A stretch of 64,000 nucleotides of DNA from Cucumis sativus (lineage: Eukaryota; Streptophyta; Magnoliopsida; Cucurbitales; Cucurbitaceae), in contig NC_026658.2 of NCBI RefSeq assembly GCF_000004075.3, forward strand, positions 14,000,075-14,064,074, in the 5' to 3' direction. The notes under the pieces were generated by a model that had not been told where the DNA came from, searched no databases, and worked only from the letters and a program-made list of their open reading frames with translations. Position numbers and translations under genes: made by a program. Each line of letters opens with the position of its first letter. Positions within the stretch are counted from its first letter, which is position 1. Below, piece after piece: positions 36,242-50,500 of the stretch.

Positions 36242-39200
36242 CTAAGCATTAAAGTTGAAGTAAACTGTATAAGATTCATCTACGAAACTCAGCAATGGTG
36301 CCAGAAGAAAGTTCCTTGTCATTCCTTTTGTAACAAAGCTTATTGGATGATACTGACTTGCTCCACTTTCCAGCAAAAAACTGGACGCTTCATCGAATCC
36401 ATCATCTAATGACAGCTTTGACTTGCAGCTTAGCTTTAACTGTGCACCAGATTCATAGTTCACTCCACTGTAAACAAAGCAGCCTTCATTATCTATGGAT
36501 GCCAACGATACCGTTCCATTCTTTCCATCTAATCCCTCAACTAGATAGAAATCAGAGGAGTGCCCCTCCGAGTTTGCATCAGCAATTTCAAGTCTCTCGT
36601 CTTTTCCTTTATTTCCTAGAACCATCCCTGGAAAACTAAATGGTTCTAGCATGACCCGTTTGCCAATAACATCTTGCAATTCTGTGACTTTGGCAGATGG
36701 GTCATCTATGATGAGCCTGAATGTAGCATGGACAGCAGAATCCGTCCCTTGTCCAGGATATTTTTCCATTGTTATTGACTGGTTTGAGTTTGTTAAGGCA
36801 AAAGATGTCTTCCCAGATGCTTGGGAAAAAGTAACAAGAAAAGTATTGTACGCGGAAGGAACATGAGTTATCCAGTCTGATAAAGAATCGGCCTGTTGGG
36901 TTTTGATTTCCCAGTCACCATTACTATAGGCTGCCAGCAGATAGGGGCCAAACAGGATTGCTTTGACGGAAGCATATTCAGATCGATCATCTGAGTATAT
37001 TCACGCAAGAGTGATTGATTATCTAAACATTGTAATGAAACATCTATATCAGATTGGATAGATAATATACCATCAATAGCTTCAGTTCTTAGGTTAATGG
37101 GTAGCTCAAGGCTTAACTTGTTCCCTGAGCTCCATGAGTTAGTAACCGATTTGAAGTTACCTGCAACATAAGAAAACAGGAGTAAGAAACATAAAATTTC
37201 ACCGGAATGATGCCATGTAAAAGCGTCTGGTGAAAGTCCAATGGAAACTAGACTGAACAGGAGGTACTGTAGTTCAAGAATATATAAGAGCCAGAATAAG
37301 ATGCAAGATGTATTCAGACGAACTTGAAACTCGAGTCAAATAGTGCTTTCTCCTGCTCTACTATAAAGAGAAACCAGCAGAGGGTTATGGCGGTATATAC
37401 CATTAATGTTGTTTCCCAAACTCTGACCATTTAGTACAACTTTTGCGCCACTCGCACTTGTCCAACTTGGAATTCGCAAATTAATGGTAGACGAATGTAC
37501 TGATCCCTGCATAATTCAGGTCAAACGGAAATTAGTTAGTTCCCCATGGAAACGAAACCACTACTCAACAGGCAGAGAAATCGAAAACATATTGGGTTTG
37601 AAAGTTTCCTCGAAAGATTCAGACAATCTCTGGCATTTTACATAATACAAACAGATGACTTGCAGAGTTAGTAACCAAAGATTTTAAAACAATTGTGTTT
37701 TCACTGCTCAGCTTGGGATCAAGCAAAGATGGAAATCTAAATCTTTTATCCCTGTCCACGAACTCACTGAATCTTCATTTTAGAATTTTCAAGATTTCTA
37801 GTCAGTTTCATCTTCACAGGGTAAAATTTTAATCCTGCATCTGAACCGTGCAAATACGTTGAACAATAATGCAACTTTACACCAATCTTTTCTACTTATG
37901 AACAACTTCTCCTAGCTATTCTAATCATATACAATCCAAGGTCCACCGGTCTATCTTGGCTAAGCCTGAGCCCATTGATTTGATTCTCCTCTTCAGTGAA
38001 ATACGACTAGAAATATCAGGAAATGGCTAGTTTCAGTGTTACTTAACGCATCTGGTTGTTTCCACGTTAAATTCACTCCTAGCTTCGTAGAAGTTTTGTT
38101 AAATCTTTTATAACCCAATGCCATATATAACACTATATTATGTAAAACCACCATGTGTAAACCCCCGGCTGAATAAGAACCATGAAAAAAATAAAGGGCT
38201 TAGAGAGATGGATACCTACGTTGTGAAAATATAGTTGATCAAATGCATAAATTGGCCAGGACACTCACATATGTAAATAAGTGCACATACTATTCAATGG
38301 TTTGTCTCTTTGAAAGTTTGAAGTCATAATAAGATAATCTGATGATGTGCATGGACAAAACTTTATATCAGAAAGCCATAAAAGTATTTGCGTCATGAGA
38401 AATGTAAAAAGTATACCACCTTGGGAGAAAATGTCAATGTCATCCTGAGTTTTGGATCCTCTGAATGAATAGGATCAACTGTCTGATTTAGCAAAACATT
38501 TCCTGATTTCCAATCAAGAGAACTTGATATATACTGGATAACATAAAGCGTGGGGGTTTGTAGTTCCTCCTCAAAGTATATGGAATCTCCCAACTTGGAG
38601 AATGATTCAATTCCTAAATTAAGAGCAAGAAATGAAACAATTGAATGAGAACAAGCGACAGAAACCTCTACGGACAACATCTTCATTCATATACAGACAA
38701 GATTATGCGAATATAACTGATAATTTTTAAGTAATCGCAGAGACTAAAACAAAAGGAATGTCTGAGCATAATGAAGTCAAACCTGTGCCATAGCAACACC
38801 AAAAAGATTCAAATGGGGTCCCCCATCCATGGTAGCTTATGGCTTTAGAACTTCCACTACCTAATGGAAGCATGTAAATCATTACCCCAGGGTCAGTTCC
38901 TCTTTGGATGCTCAGCACCCCATTTGTAAGAGCCCGCTCATAGTAATCGGCGTATGCTATTTCCTTGGTCCATTTGAACAAGTTGCGAGAGACCTATAAT
39001 ATCATCAACTAGAGTAAAAATATTGCGAGAAAAGTGTGTTCATCTAAAAATGCTTATACAGAATCAACATGAAGTGTATAATATAACCCTCACCCCATCA
39101 GGACGATGCATCAAATTCTACATAAACTGTTGACAAAGTGCAAAAGGAAGAAGAGATGGCGGAAAGATTTTCAGCATATTACACAATTACTTGTAGAATT

Positions 39201-42200
39201 ACTATTAGAAATATTATTAAAGTGTTAGGGTATATAAGTACTTAGATAGGGAGTGTGTTATTTTAATATGAAACAGATGGGGAGTGTGTAATGGTATTTG
39301 GTTATAAATTTTGGGGGTGGGAAATGATGAGGGTAGGCATTATGATAGTGAATTAGGGGTTGAGAGATATCTCAAGAGGGGAGGATCAAAGCACCCCATT
39401 ATACTTGGGGAGTAAATTGTAATTCCTTTTATTTTTTATATATATCAAAAGTTGGCTTCTATTAAATTACTAGTTCAAAGTATATCTTTTTTTTTTCCCA
39501 GAAGAAAGCAAAATAATAGGGGTCCTTTATTTCCAAAGGAGGCTAGCTGAGAATTCAAATAATCTGCAAAAATTATAGCCAAAGGAAAGTGTAATACCTT
39601 AAGCATGTTGTAAGTTGTACATGACTCTTCAGTTTCCGTTCCTAGAGCATCTGCCAATCTCTTGGGATCTCTCCTGCTCATAGGTCAAAGGAGGAAAGAC
39701 TGTGATGTTAAAAAGTGTATGGAAATTAAAAAGATGCAGAAGCCAACTTTGAAGAAGGAAATGTCAGAATAGAAACAGCAATAAAATACAAAGTCATATA
39801 ATTTTCATACAAGATGAAGCACAAAATAAGTAACTAACTAATTGGAGCCTAATGCTCACTTTTTAATTGTATAACACCATGGTTAAGGAGGATGGAAGAT
39901 TTCAAACACAAGACAAGCATTTTCGAAAAACGGGCACAAAGGCTGTATATACATGGATTATATGTCTGCATTAATATATATAAAAACAATCAAATAAAGA
40001 AACAGAAAATGAGACTGAGTACTATACATAAGGATGTACATGAAGTCCTACAATACATAGCGCACATAATTTTAAATAGAAGACTCCAGTGTCCATACCA
40101 GAACTCATGCACTGATGTCCCTCCTGTTGCATAGCTGTGGGAGGAGTTAACAATGTCCATAAAATATGTGGATATTTCCTGGAATAAAGAATTTCAAATA
40201 GCTCAATAAAAATAGCTTTCTAAGTCGAACCTGTCATTCAATCACAAACCAGATTAGAAATTAGAATTCAACTAAACATTGACAGACTCAATGAAAGGTT
40301 TAGGGAAAAAGAAAGAAAAGAAAGCTTCAAGCAAACTTAGGAAGAAATCAAAAAATATATTGTTCATAACTAATACTGCATTGTCTTCATAACTAATATT
40401 TATTTTTATAGAAACAACTTTCATTGAGATAATAATTAAAAAATACGGAGGCAAAAACCAAAAGCCACTAAAAAAAGAAAGGATTTCCCTCTAAAAGAAG
40501 AGACCACAACTATACAAAATAGCGCATAAAGAGTGGTCAGAAAAAGTCTTCAAAACCAAAGCCCAAATGGAAACATGATATGTAACAACACACCAAACCT
40601 CAAAAGATCCCCACTAAGAACCCGTAAACAATCTCTATTATTCTGTCCCCCTCATAACCTAAAGAACAACACACACCCCAACAATCCATAAGAGGCATCC
40701 CTTCTCACGAAGGATGAATGAATGAAGAAATCTCTGATTACATCATTAGAAACTCTATGCTAAGCAAGCAAGAATATAGAGAAGTGTTTGAACATTAAAA
40801 ATTTTAATGAATTAATTAATTGTTAAAATTTATTATTGTTATTATTAAAAAAATTCAGACAAATGCGAAGAGATTTACCTTATACAGTGGATCACCGGTG
40901 ACTTCATACCGCATTTGAGATCCAACAACAATTGGGATATGTGTATTAACATGGAAACCTGAAATGTCTTCTGCCTATAACCAAAGGAGAGAATCCTCGA
41001 GATATTACTATCCCAGCAAAATCAAACTTGTGATATAAAGTTTTTGTTTAGTTTTATAAACAAGCAAACTTAATTCCAACGGTTTCCATCTTGTTTTAAA
41101 GCTCTCGTTCTCAAATGTAAGGAGTATAAAAAATTGTCATTTCTAATAAAATGATAAAAGAGTGATTGCACAACACTTCATTCTTTCCCTCATATTTGGC
41201 AGTGAATGTTCAATAAAACACTAATTCTACTGTACAACTCCGGATTGAGCAAGAAACAGTTACCTGTACGGCAAGAAGGCCTAGAAAGCACGGTTTGTCA
41301 AAAAGGTGTGCCAGTAATAAGTGCTTTGTATTTCCCTGCATGTGTTTTACAAAGCACACTTCATAAGTCTCTTATGCACAGATGCCAACATTTTTAGTTT
41401 GTACTTCAAAACATAGAAACTCGTTAATAAATAGGCAAATACATCTAAATAGATGGAAAGCTAAAATCAACTATCAAAGGCAAGTTAATTATCCAAAGAG
41501 GTGCCATGTTGATGTCAGGTAAGGCATCCAAACAATTTTAGGTTCAAGCCAACAGGACTATGTGGCAGATTCTCAATAGTATGTTTCTTGGATTGAATTA
41601 GACTTCTTTGTTTTGGAAGGAATCACGTAGGGGATGTTTGAGGCAAAAAGTTGGTTATTATAGTCCTAAGTTATTATAGTTGGGTTCTAATAGTTTGCGT
41701 TTGAGGTGATTATTTTAGTTTAGGCTATAATAGTATATGTTCAAGTGTAAACTATTCTAGTTGGAGAAGGAAATAGTAAACACCATAACAAATAATAAAA
41801 AAAATGATGAATGTAAAATAGTAAAAATTGTAGCAAATAGTAAATACTATGGCAAGTAGGATTTTGAAAAGGTGTTGACTGTAACTAAGTAACTAATTGA
41901 GAGTACAAAATAGAATTTACAGTAGCAAGAGGTAGTTAATATAATCTTGGTTAATCCCCAAACACCATATTGTTTGAATGGTCTCCTCCTTTTGTCCAGA
42001 GACATGTATGAAAAATCATATTAAATGGAGATCCAATTTGATGGATATTACCCTCAAATTATAGATCACATTAAACCAATGAGAGTAAGAATAGAAGAAT
42101 CACATACTGTTATCCTGTACAACCGGTAGAGCACATCATTCATGCCACCAGTTTCTTCATTAAGGGACCGATAGTGTCTCTCTACAGTGTACTTCAATAT

Positions 42201-44241
42201 GACATTTTGAACCCGGTTGTAGAAGTACTCAACCATCCATGTAACCATTTTTAAGGCTTGAGAATTACCAGCAAAAGTATATTGATCCAACAATCCTGCC
42301 AATATCTGTCACAATATACAAAAATCAAATGATGTGATAACTTCTTAGGGCATTTTGTGTCCAAGTCTATGAGAAACTTTACCTTGTGGATGGTGTAATA
42401 TGGCGCCCAAACAGGTTGAACAGCTTCAAAACGATCAAACTCCTCAGAGGGAAAAGCAGAAAGATATCCTGTGCCCATTTTGTCCTGACAAGTAGCCAAA
42501 CCAGAAACTAGTGCAGACATCTTCTCTTTAAGAACAGAGTTGCCAGTGCTTGCCCACATTTGGGCTGACGCACTTAGGTAGTGACCTTCAGTTTGAGAGA
42601 ACAAGCTATCAATAGTTGATTACATAGGCTAAAGCTACAAAACATAACCTATATTGTCAGTCATAAAAACATAATTGCATTTAATAGATTTGTGGACGTG
42701 TGTCCGAGAACAAGAAGGCCTCCATATTCCGCAGTAAGTTAGTCAGAAGAAAATAATTGCCTTGGCAAAAACTAGATAATGAATAGCTCAGCTTCTAATT
42801 TTGTGTCTAACAAGTTCATATATTCAACATTTTTTTAACATTAGCTAATCTATTAAAGATAACATTGAATTTTTTATTTAATAGAACACTAATTTTGATC
42901 TCATATCTACTATCCATTAGTTCCGTGAATAAAAATGCCAAATAGTCAAGGACCTATTAGACATAAAACTCTTATTAGATACAAGATCAAAAGCTTGATG
43001 ATTAATTAGACACCTCTTTAAAGCTATTAAACTTGATTGTGCATGTTGGTGTTTGGGAGAAAACAGCCAAAATTATAGTTTAATCAAATAGAAAACAACC
43101 AAGAACAATGATTGCGCTTGTGTGTGTTTGGGAAAAAAAGAAAAAGAGATTTAGATTTCTGAATCCACCGGTGGCCAAACTTAGAAGTACAGTTTGAGAT
43201 TAAGTTCTGAGATTGGAAGTATAAACCAAGTTAGCATGAGAAATGAGTCAAATGACAAGTGACATCTTCTGAATTCAGTTAGACTCTTAGCTAAAGCAGG
43301 GGCATTGAGCACTACCAATGTATAGGTCTTAAAATTTCTTGGATGGTTAATATTGAAAAAGAACAAATTAGTAACAAAAATGTCACTTAATTTTTTTATT
43401 TAAACTAAACCTTCTTGCCCTCCAACCCTTTAAAATAAGAATTCAGGTTGGGGAGAAAGAATGGATCAAAAAATGACCAGAATGGAGTTGAACTTGATAG
43501 ATACTGTTGACGAACTTGACATGAACAAAATGAATTCATATTTAATACTTAAAAGGTAAATGTCTTTTCCAAAGCTATTATGGGACCTCTGTGCAATGCC
43601 AATGACTCGTCTACTGGTATATTCTCAAAAGACAGAAGCATGCCAGAAAAGATGAACATAACAACAAAAACCATAAGGACAAATAAAAGCACGATTAAAA
43701 GATATGACTAACCTACAAAATGACCACGAAGCTCACAGTCTGATTTTTCCCACCCAACATACGGTTCTCCAGGTGTAGGCAAACCAGCTGTCTTCCTAAA
43801 GCTCCAAAGCAACCTATCCACATCCAACATCAATAGATACTTCAAATTTGTTGTCTGAGCCGTCCCATGTAACGAGTTTGGATCCAACCGTACATCGTGC
43901 AAAGAAATTTCCTTGAGCATACCACCAGGAATTCGCAGCCCATCTTTATTTTTCATTTGTCTATACATCATTTCCCAATTATATTCATTTTCTTCCTTCA
44001 ACATTTTTCTTGGTAGCAAATTAGACCAAGCAAAGTCATCAGTTGGTGTCAAGTGGTAATGGGAAAACAATTCTTTTTTCCAAGTTACATTACCTGATGA
44101 TAAGAGCTCATATCTAAAAGTATGTGATCCAAGTTGAGTAGGAGTGTTTGTACACTCCTTTAGAGAATCACAATTACAGAGGAGGAATGCCAATAAGACC
44201 ACCAAAACCACCCACATTTTGAGAAACTGACAAATTTTCAT
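36242..44241 (-). CDS. GH127-type beta-L-arabinofuranosidase (DUF1680) with C-terminal AbfB-like domain
   Basis: Twelve exons: 44241-43713, 42585-42383, 42305-42108, 41335-41264, 40974-40879, 40178-40099, 39673-39598, 38993-38783, 38613-38420, 37506-37401, 37160-37071 and 36990-36242. All introns are GT-AG and phases match throughout, giving 867 residues, the family length in plants (like At5g12950). A signal peptide covers about 1-24 (MWVVLVVLLAFLL), so it is secreted. The catalytic domain has the features of GH127: Glu391 (in HEFW), the Glu409-Ser-Cys411 motif, and Cys484-Cys485 (in FWCCYGTG), corresponding to the zinc-cysteine site and nucleophile of bacterial HypBA1. A beta-rich C-terminal region, about 725-867, resembles arabinose-binding AbfB modules (YHPISFVTKG, NFLLAPLLSF). 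Release of beta-linked arabinose from cell-wall glycoproteins such as extensins is inferred from the family. Exon 4 (24 codons) is too short to stand out as an open frame. Confidence 0.93.
39223..39447 (+). repeat. Solo-LTR-like insertion in a GH127 intron
   Basis: A 225-base G-rich stretch begins TGTTAGGGTATATAAG and ends TATATATCA, so it has TG...CA ends and a TATA-like box near the start. The five bases before it (TAAAG) and after it (AAAAG) agree at four positions, as an aged target duplication would. It lies in the intron between 39598 and 38993. No related LTR is visible elsewhere in the window. Confidence 0.4.
41629..41966 (+). mobile_element. MITE-like element, family A, copy 2 (in a GH127 intron)
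   Basis: 338 bases with imperfect terminal inverted repeats (GGGGATGTTTGAGGC on the left; the reverse complement of the right end reads GGTGTTTGGGG). Internal text TTATAGTTGGGTTCTAATAG, TTGCGTTTGAGG and GTAAACTATTCTAGTTGG matches the 62.5 kb copy in reverse. It carries no coding capacity. It lies between exons 3 and 4 of the arabinofuranosidase gene, about 140 bases from the exon 3 donor. Confidence 0.65.
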
Positions 44242-47200
44242 AGCAACTAAATAGAGGACAGGAGAAGAAAGAATCAAATCAGAGCGGAATTAATATGAAA
44301 TAGAAGGTAAATTTGAATTCAGCGAGAGGAAACAATCAAGACACAATGAAACTAGTAGGTGAAGAACAACCCAGTGAAAAGAATCAAAAGCACTTGATAG
44401 TAACTACTAAACCCAGAATGCAAGACGCCTAATTTCAGAAAGAGCATAACCCAAGATCACATTCAGAAGCATGTAATCCAACAAATGAATAATGAAAAGG
44501 AAAAGCTGGGAGGAGGAGTAAATAAGAGGAAGCACATGTGAGGAGTTATATATATAGATAGAATGATAGAACAGAGAGAGCCCCACAAATGAAGCTATAA
44601 TTCAGGCCATCTCGTGAAAGGCAAGAATGGTGAAGTGAAAAAGAAAAGAAAAGGCAAATTACTTACTTTTTGTAGATCGAAGTATACTAAAACTAAAAGT
44701 ATAGTGAACAAAAACCAAAATTCTAAAAGATAATATTTTTCGATAAATGTGGATGAGAGAAGAAGAGGGTATATATGAAGACAAGTTAGAATCACGGATG
44801 TGGTGCCATTTTCTGCTAGGGTTTGACTCATTCGCATGGAATCCAACATACAGGAGATGGGTTCTGAAGCCATTGGAGAGTAAATCGCATTCACAGAAAC
44901 AACCAAAGACAAAGTGGAATTGGAAATCAAAATTTCATCCATTTCGCAATTTGGGATTTGGGAAATGAGAATTCCCATCAAACTCCTCAATCTTCTTGGC
45001 GCCATCTTCATCTTCTTTACCTTCTTTACCTTCCTTACCTTCATTTCCTTTTTTTCTCTTTTCCAAAAACAGTAAAGAAAATAACCGTTTTTTTAAAAAA
45101 ATTATGAAACAATCACTCTTAAATCATAACTTTATTTTTAATAATCATAATCATAATTATTATTAGATACACTAATCATTTTCATATTTAATTTAGAGTT
45201 TATCTAATTTTAGTTCTTATAATTTAAATAAATCTTAAATATCTATTAATTAGAGTTCATTTTTTTAAAAAAAATTATGATATTTATTAGAATTTATCCT
45301 ATAAATGTTTAAAATAGATTCACATTTTGTATTTCTCATTTAAAATTCCTTAAAAATACAAAAAAAAAAATTAGACAATTCAAAGTATATGGACAAAAAC
45401 GATATTTTAATCTAAATACTATCAGACGGATAATTTTTTACCATTCATACAAAAACGAAAACAAAACAGAATTTTTATTTATAATTGGATCATGAATTTG
45501 AGTTTTTGTGAGAATTTATCAATTCTAAAACAGCTTTTTCTTAATTAATTAGTTTGTATTTTTCTTTTTTTGTTGGAGAGGAATATTTGTTAATGTAGTT
45601 GGAGGTTAGAAGAAAAGAATAAAGAGGATAAGAAAAAATGGTAAGATATATAGTAACTATATATTATAATTTTGAGAATTGAGTGTTACAATATTTTCAA
45701 TCACCCGACAGTTTGTCTTTGTGACATTTTTGAATTCAAATAAATTAATCCTTTTCTTACATTGGTTGCTTCCTAATTCATATTTGTATAATTGTTTCCA
45801 TTAATAAAAGTAAGAATATAGAGGTTGATTTTTTAAAAAGTTAAAAAGAATGATATCTCAACTAATTTCAATTTAATAATAAGTTAATAACGTAAATACT
45901 TTACTATTGTACTAAAAGAACTACGTATTATTAACCCAATGTGTCACTTTGCTTAGAGAAAAATGTGTTTGCATGTTGGTATGGTTACCACATACAATCT
46001 TATAAATAAGTTATAGAGTTTTATGATGAAAATTTGATCTACTTTTTTCGATCATAATGATGTAACTATATAGATAACATTAATTCAAACTTGTCGCTTT
46101 GTAACTATTGCCAATCAAACCTTTAAATTTCTCACGTTAGGGTATGCCATTTGGTGAAAAGATAGGATAGATCAAGAGTTTGGTCTCGACCAAACACGTC
46201 GTTTTATGCCTATAAACCTCTTTCTCACGTCCATTCGAGTTTCGGGATCGGATGTACCTTTAGCACTTTTTTTTTTCTTGTCTAGAGTGCATCTCACGTC
46301 CATTTGCTTGATCTCAATTATATCATTTGGTCTCAAACTATCCATAACAAATAAAATATTAATTAGATGTAAGCAAGAGATAAATTTGCTCATAAATTTA
46401 TGTCAATGTTGAAGTAATCTTTCAAAAGTAAACTAAATACAAAGCTTAAACAGAAAAGCATGAAATATAATACAAATTCTAAAAGTTCCAAAATATGTGA
46501 CAAATAATAATTCATACTTAGAAATATCTATATCATATAATGGTAGTAGATCGAAAGAGTGAGGTGGACAACAACGTTGGCATGTGACTATTAATATTTT
46601 GTGTTGGGTGGTGGTATTTAATTTGCATCATCCATTTGCAATATGTGACACTACTATACATAGCCAACTTGCATTATTTCTATAGCATTTAAACACTCAT
46701 TATTTTGGTTTATGATTGTATTTTTTTTCAAGCAAACCAATATGATGACGACTTTAACAACAACAAAAAAGTCCCCTACGTATACGAAGATACAAATATC
46801 TCATATAAAAAGTATGCATACAATTAAGGAAAAAGAAAAATGCATCAACGTGTAACTAGTTATTAAAATTAGAAAATAAAACTAATTATTAAAAATAGAA
46901 AATAAAAACTTGACATAAAATTTAGTCACATGAATTTTACTAAAAGAAGATGTATACACAAACGATGGAGTATTTATATACAAACAATGGAGTGCACGAA
47001 GATTTATGCACAAATGATAGAGTACACGAAGCTGATTGTGTTTTATTAAGGGGTTTTAATATAGTTAGTACATAGTAGGTAGAACACACAAATCAAAATC
47101 ATGACTTTTTTGCTTTCAAGCAAAGATATTTTATTTTAAGCTCCTCAAGATATGAAAATACACATCACAACCTCAAACATTAGTTAATGGAGTTGGAAAA

Positions 47201-47513
47201 TTCAAACGTATTGTAAAATTAAATTATGTAATAATAATGATGAACCACAGTTTATAATTCATTTTCTCCATTGGGCCTGAAGTTAAACAATGGGAATCTC
47301 ATCTTTTCTTATCATTGATTGTATTCAAATTTGGGAAGTAAAAATAATCCAAACATCTTCAGATTAATCTAATCATTTTAGGGGATGAAAAGGGCCAAAA
47401 TTTCCATATAAACAATCAAACAAAGTTATTACACAACACAACACGATGCCTAGGAGAAGCAGGAAGATAAATCATCTTGGAGTGAATAGAGAAAATATAC
47501 AAACATACTGATA
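44242..47513. other. Intergenic region between arabinofuranosidase and CWC22 genes
   Basis: The left end (to about 45 kb) should hold the 5' UTR and promoter of the minus-strand GH127 gene. A minus-strand open frame at 44595-45044 was considered and not accepted. From 45.05 to 47.44 kb the sequence is very AT-rich with no gene seen. The right end is the 3' flank of CWC22. Confidence 0.55.
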
Positions 47514-50500
47514 TCACCTTCGAGTTTTTCTTCTCTTTTTTTCACGTCTTCTATCTTCGATTTCACTATCTTCTGAATCTGATTTTGACTCTGAAGAACT
47601 AGAGTCTGAATCCGAAGAATCTGAGCTTTGAGATTCCTCATCGGAATCCGATACCGGTTTTTGCTGTTGCATGATTAGCCGTGGCATATTTTTTAAATAT
47701 TCTCGCAAATTCTCAGTTAGACCACCGAGCCCAATAGAGGTGAAGAAGTTGATGGAAAATCTTGTGTTCTTCGGGTTATCCCTTGGGAATATAGATTCAA
47801 ACGAATCTTGCATTGTCGGGTCGGTGAGACGTTCATTTAACAGTCGAATTCCCAAATGTTCTGATAATTCCTACACAATTAAGACCAAGATACAAAAATT
47901 AACATCTACCAAAATAGTGAAAAACACAACTTTCTTAATTTCAATGCCTAATTGCAAACTTTACAGCTACCATCATTCTTTTAAAGAAACAGCATTAGTT
48001 ATTGACAAGAAATAGATTAGTTATTGACAAGAAATAGATTAGTTATTGACGAGAAATAGATGATAACTGGCACGAGTGACAATGGTAAAGTGTAGAATGC
48101 GGTGTTAATTTGACGACCGATAAGTTTTACATCAAACTACTCTATCTTAAGTAGAAGCAAAATTAACAAGTACTCTAAAGAAACATTAGCAAAGGAAAAC
48201 AATCATATAGATCACGATTAGGATAGATGAGAAATACCTGGAAGAGGATTTTAATAAAAATCCTTGATGAAGATGTGGTGTCTTCTTCAGTCAGGCGGAT
48301 GTATGACAAAACATGCCATGGGAGAGCATCAGTGCCGAGTAAGTGGGCGAAAAATTTGGCCACGTTTCTTAACTTATTGGTTTCAAGCCTATGAATCATC
48401 GAATACTGCTGGACAAAGCATTTATCAAAATTCTCCTGATACACTTTGTTGATCTTGCAAAATCTTTGCCCCAACAGACCATAATATCGAAGATAAGTTC
48501 TCTCCTGACTGCAACATTCCAATAACATGACGCATAACTCAATCTGCAAAGACCACAAAAACGAATGAACACACTTACACGTGTACCACTTGTATAATAT
48601 ATCGATTGCAATAGACAATCATGCAAGACAAACATCAATATTACAGGTCACTATTATAAACAGGAAACAAACTTTGATTTCAGAAAAAGTGCAGGCAGCC
48701 TATGAAATTAATTAAAAGGAAGTTATGACCAACAGAAAGAACTAAAAGAACTTACTTCTTGACCAGGCTCGAGTTTAATTTTTAGAAGCTTATGCCCTGC
48801 CTCTTCAAAATCTACACTGGACATAATTGTCAGATAAATTGTCCTTCTTAGGTTCACAAGGTTGGTTTCAGTTTCGTCATTTATTTGCATCTGCTCTTCA
48901 TCTTCTTCTTCTGATTCATCTTCTTCGTCCTCATCTTCCGATTCATCTGATCCAGCATCAGATCTGTCTTCTTCATCCTCGGATTCCTCACCAAGTATAT
49001 TTTTCTTTAAATCCTCATAACGCTTCTCGTTTTCGAGGAAATTTGGATCAGACTTGAAGATATCTGGAAGCAAGATAGGAAAAATATAAGAATGAAAAAT
49101 TACATTAAAACAAAGCATACATCATGAGAAGACCTACTCTGATTAACTAATAAGCCATGCACAAGTTTTTATTTTATTTATTATTTAAGGGGGAAAAAAT
49201 ACCAAGAGTAATCTCGGGATCTATCTCTTCTTGCAAGGAGATTTCATGAGTTAACTGATCTTCTTGCTCTACGAGGTCGAGTTCTGGACGAACAGCTGGA
49301 TAGCCCTGAATTAAATCCAAAAGGAAAAAGAGAAAAATTAAAAATACAACACTGTTGCTGCTAATGCTATGCAAGGAAATATGTGTGCTTGGAAACAAAC
49401 AATAAGAAATTCTTCAGACTCAACATTTTCAGGTACATTGAAAAGGGTGAACTAGAAAACTGAAGTAGATTTTATAAACATACATGTAGAAACCAACTGA
49501 AAAGGCAACTGCTGTGTACTAAAAGGCAAATGATTCATTTCTGAAACGATTAATTATTTAAGGGTTCATCCCATTGTGAGAATTATAGACTATACCTCAA
49601 ACTTTGCTTTCCTTATCGCAAATAGGCCTTCAATCAGAAACTGAACCCTTTTGTCTATTTCTCCTTCATGAAGAATTCCACGAAAACGCTCAAATATTCC
49701 TACAATCAATGAACAAGAAATGACAGAAACATGAATATACAAGCTTGAGGTTAAATAGGTGGGGATCATGAGGAAATTTATCTTTTAAAACAACAAAACT
49801 AAAATAAATAAATAAAACTTGATCGAACAAAATCTGTTCCATAGGGTGAAAAATGTCCTTGAGTTCTAAAGACTAAAATAAAATTATTTTTCAAATGATA
49901 GGAAATACCAAAAGAAAAATATTCAATGATCTCATTCTCTATATGGGAAACTTCAAAGATGAAAATATGGTGCAGATGGCAGAAGCTTTTCCAGAAAGGC
50001 AAACAGAATGAGCATGACTAGACAATTATAATTTCATGGAACAGATCCAAGCAAACAAAAAGCAGTCAACATGGTGAATTAAAATGATCGAGCACAGCAA
50101 AATGCAGAAACAATAAATAAATTTGCACAATTTATGGCAATTCCATACGCACCATGAAGCCCCTTAGGAGAAAGATCCTTGAGTATTGATCCACATTCAG
50201 TTACAAAACCGACGGCCACCTCCACGCTGTCATCTGTAGGATTCTCCAGCAACACAGTGAGTAATTCTAATGCAATTATTTCATGAGCCACTTGCTGATT
50301 AACCAAATGTGCTATAAATTTCACAGCAGCAAGTAGTTGAGGCTGTCAAAGATAAATAAAATAAATGAGAATCAGCAAAAGAATTTAACATGGAAGGTTT
50401 GACATCTAAATAGAAAAAATTATAAAAATTACAATCATTGTGAATATTACCTTGTCATTCCGTTTATATGCTCTTTTCAGCTGCAAAACAATTCTTCTCA

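Noticed and set aside
44595-45044. Minus-strand open frame of 149 codons upstream of the GH127 gene
   Set aside because: The translation starts with a low-complexity Lys/Val/Arg run and ends in AT-rich hydrophobic text, with no recognisable domain. It more likely overlaps the leader and promoter of the GH127 gene.
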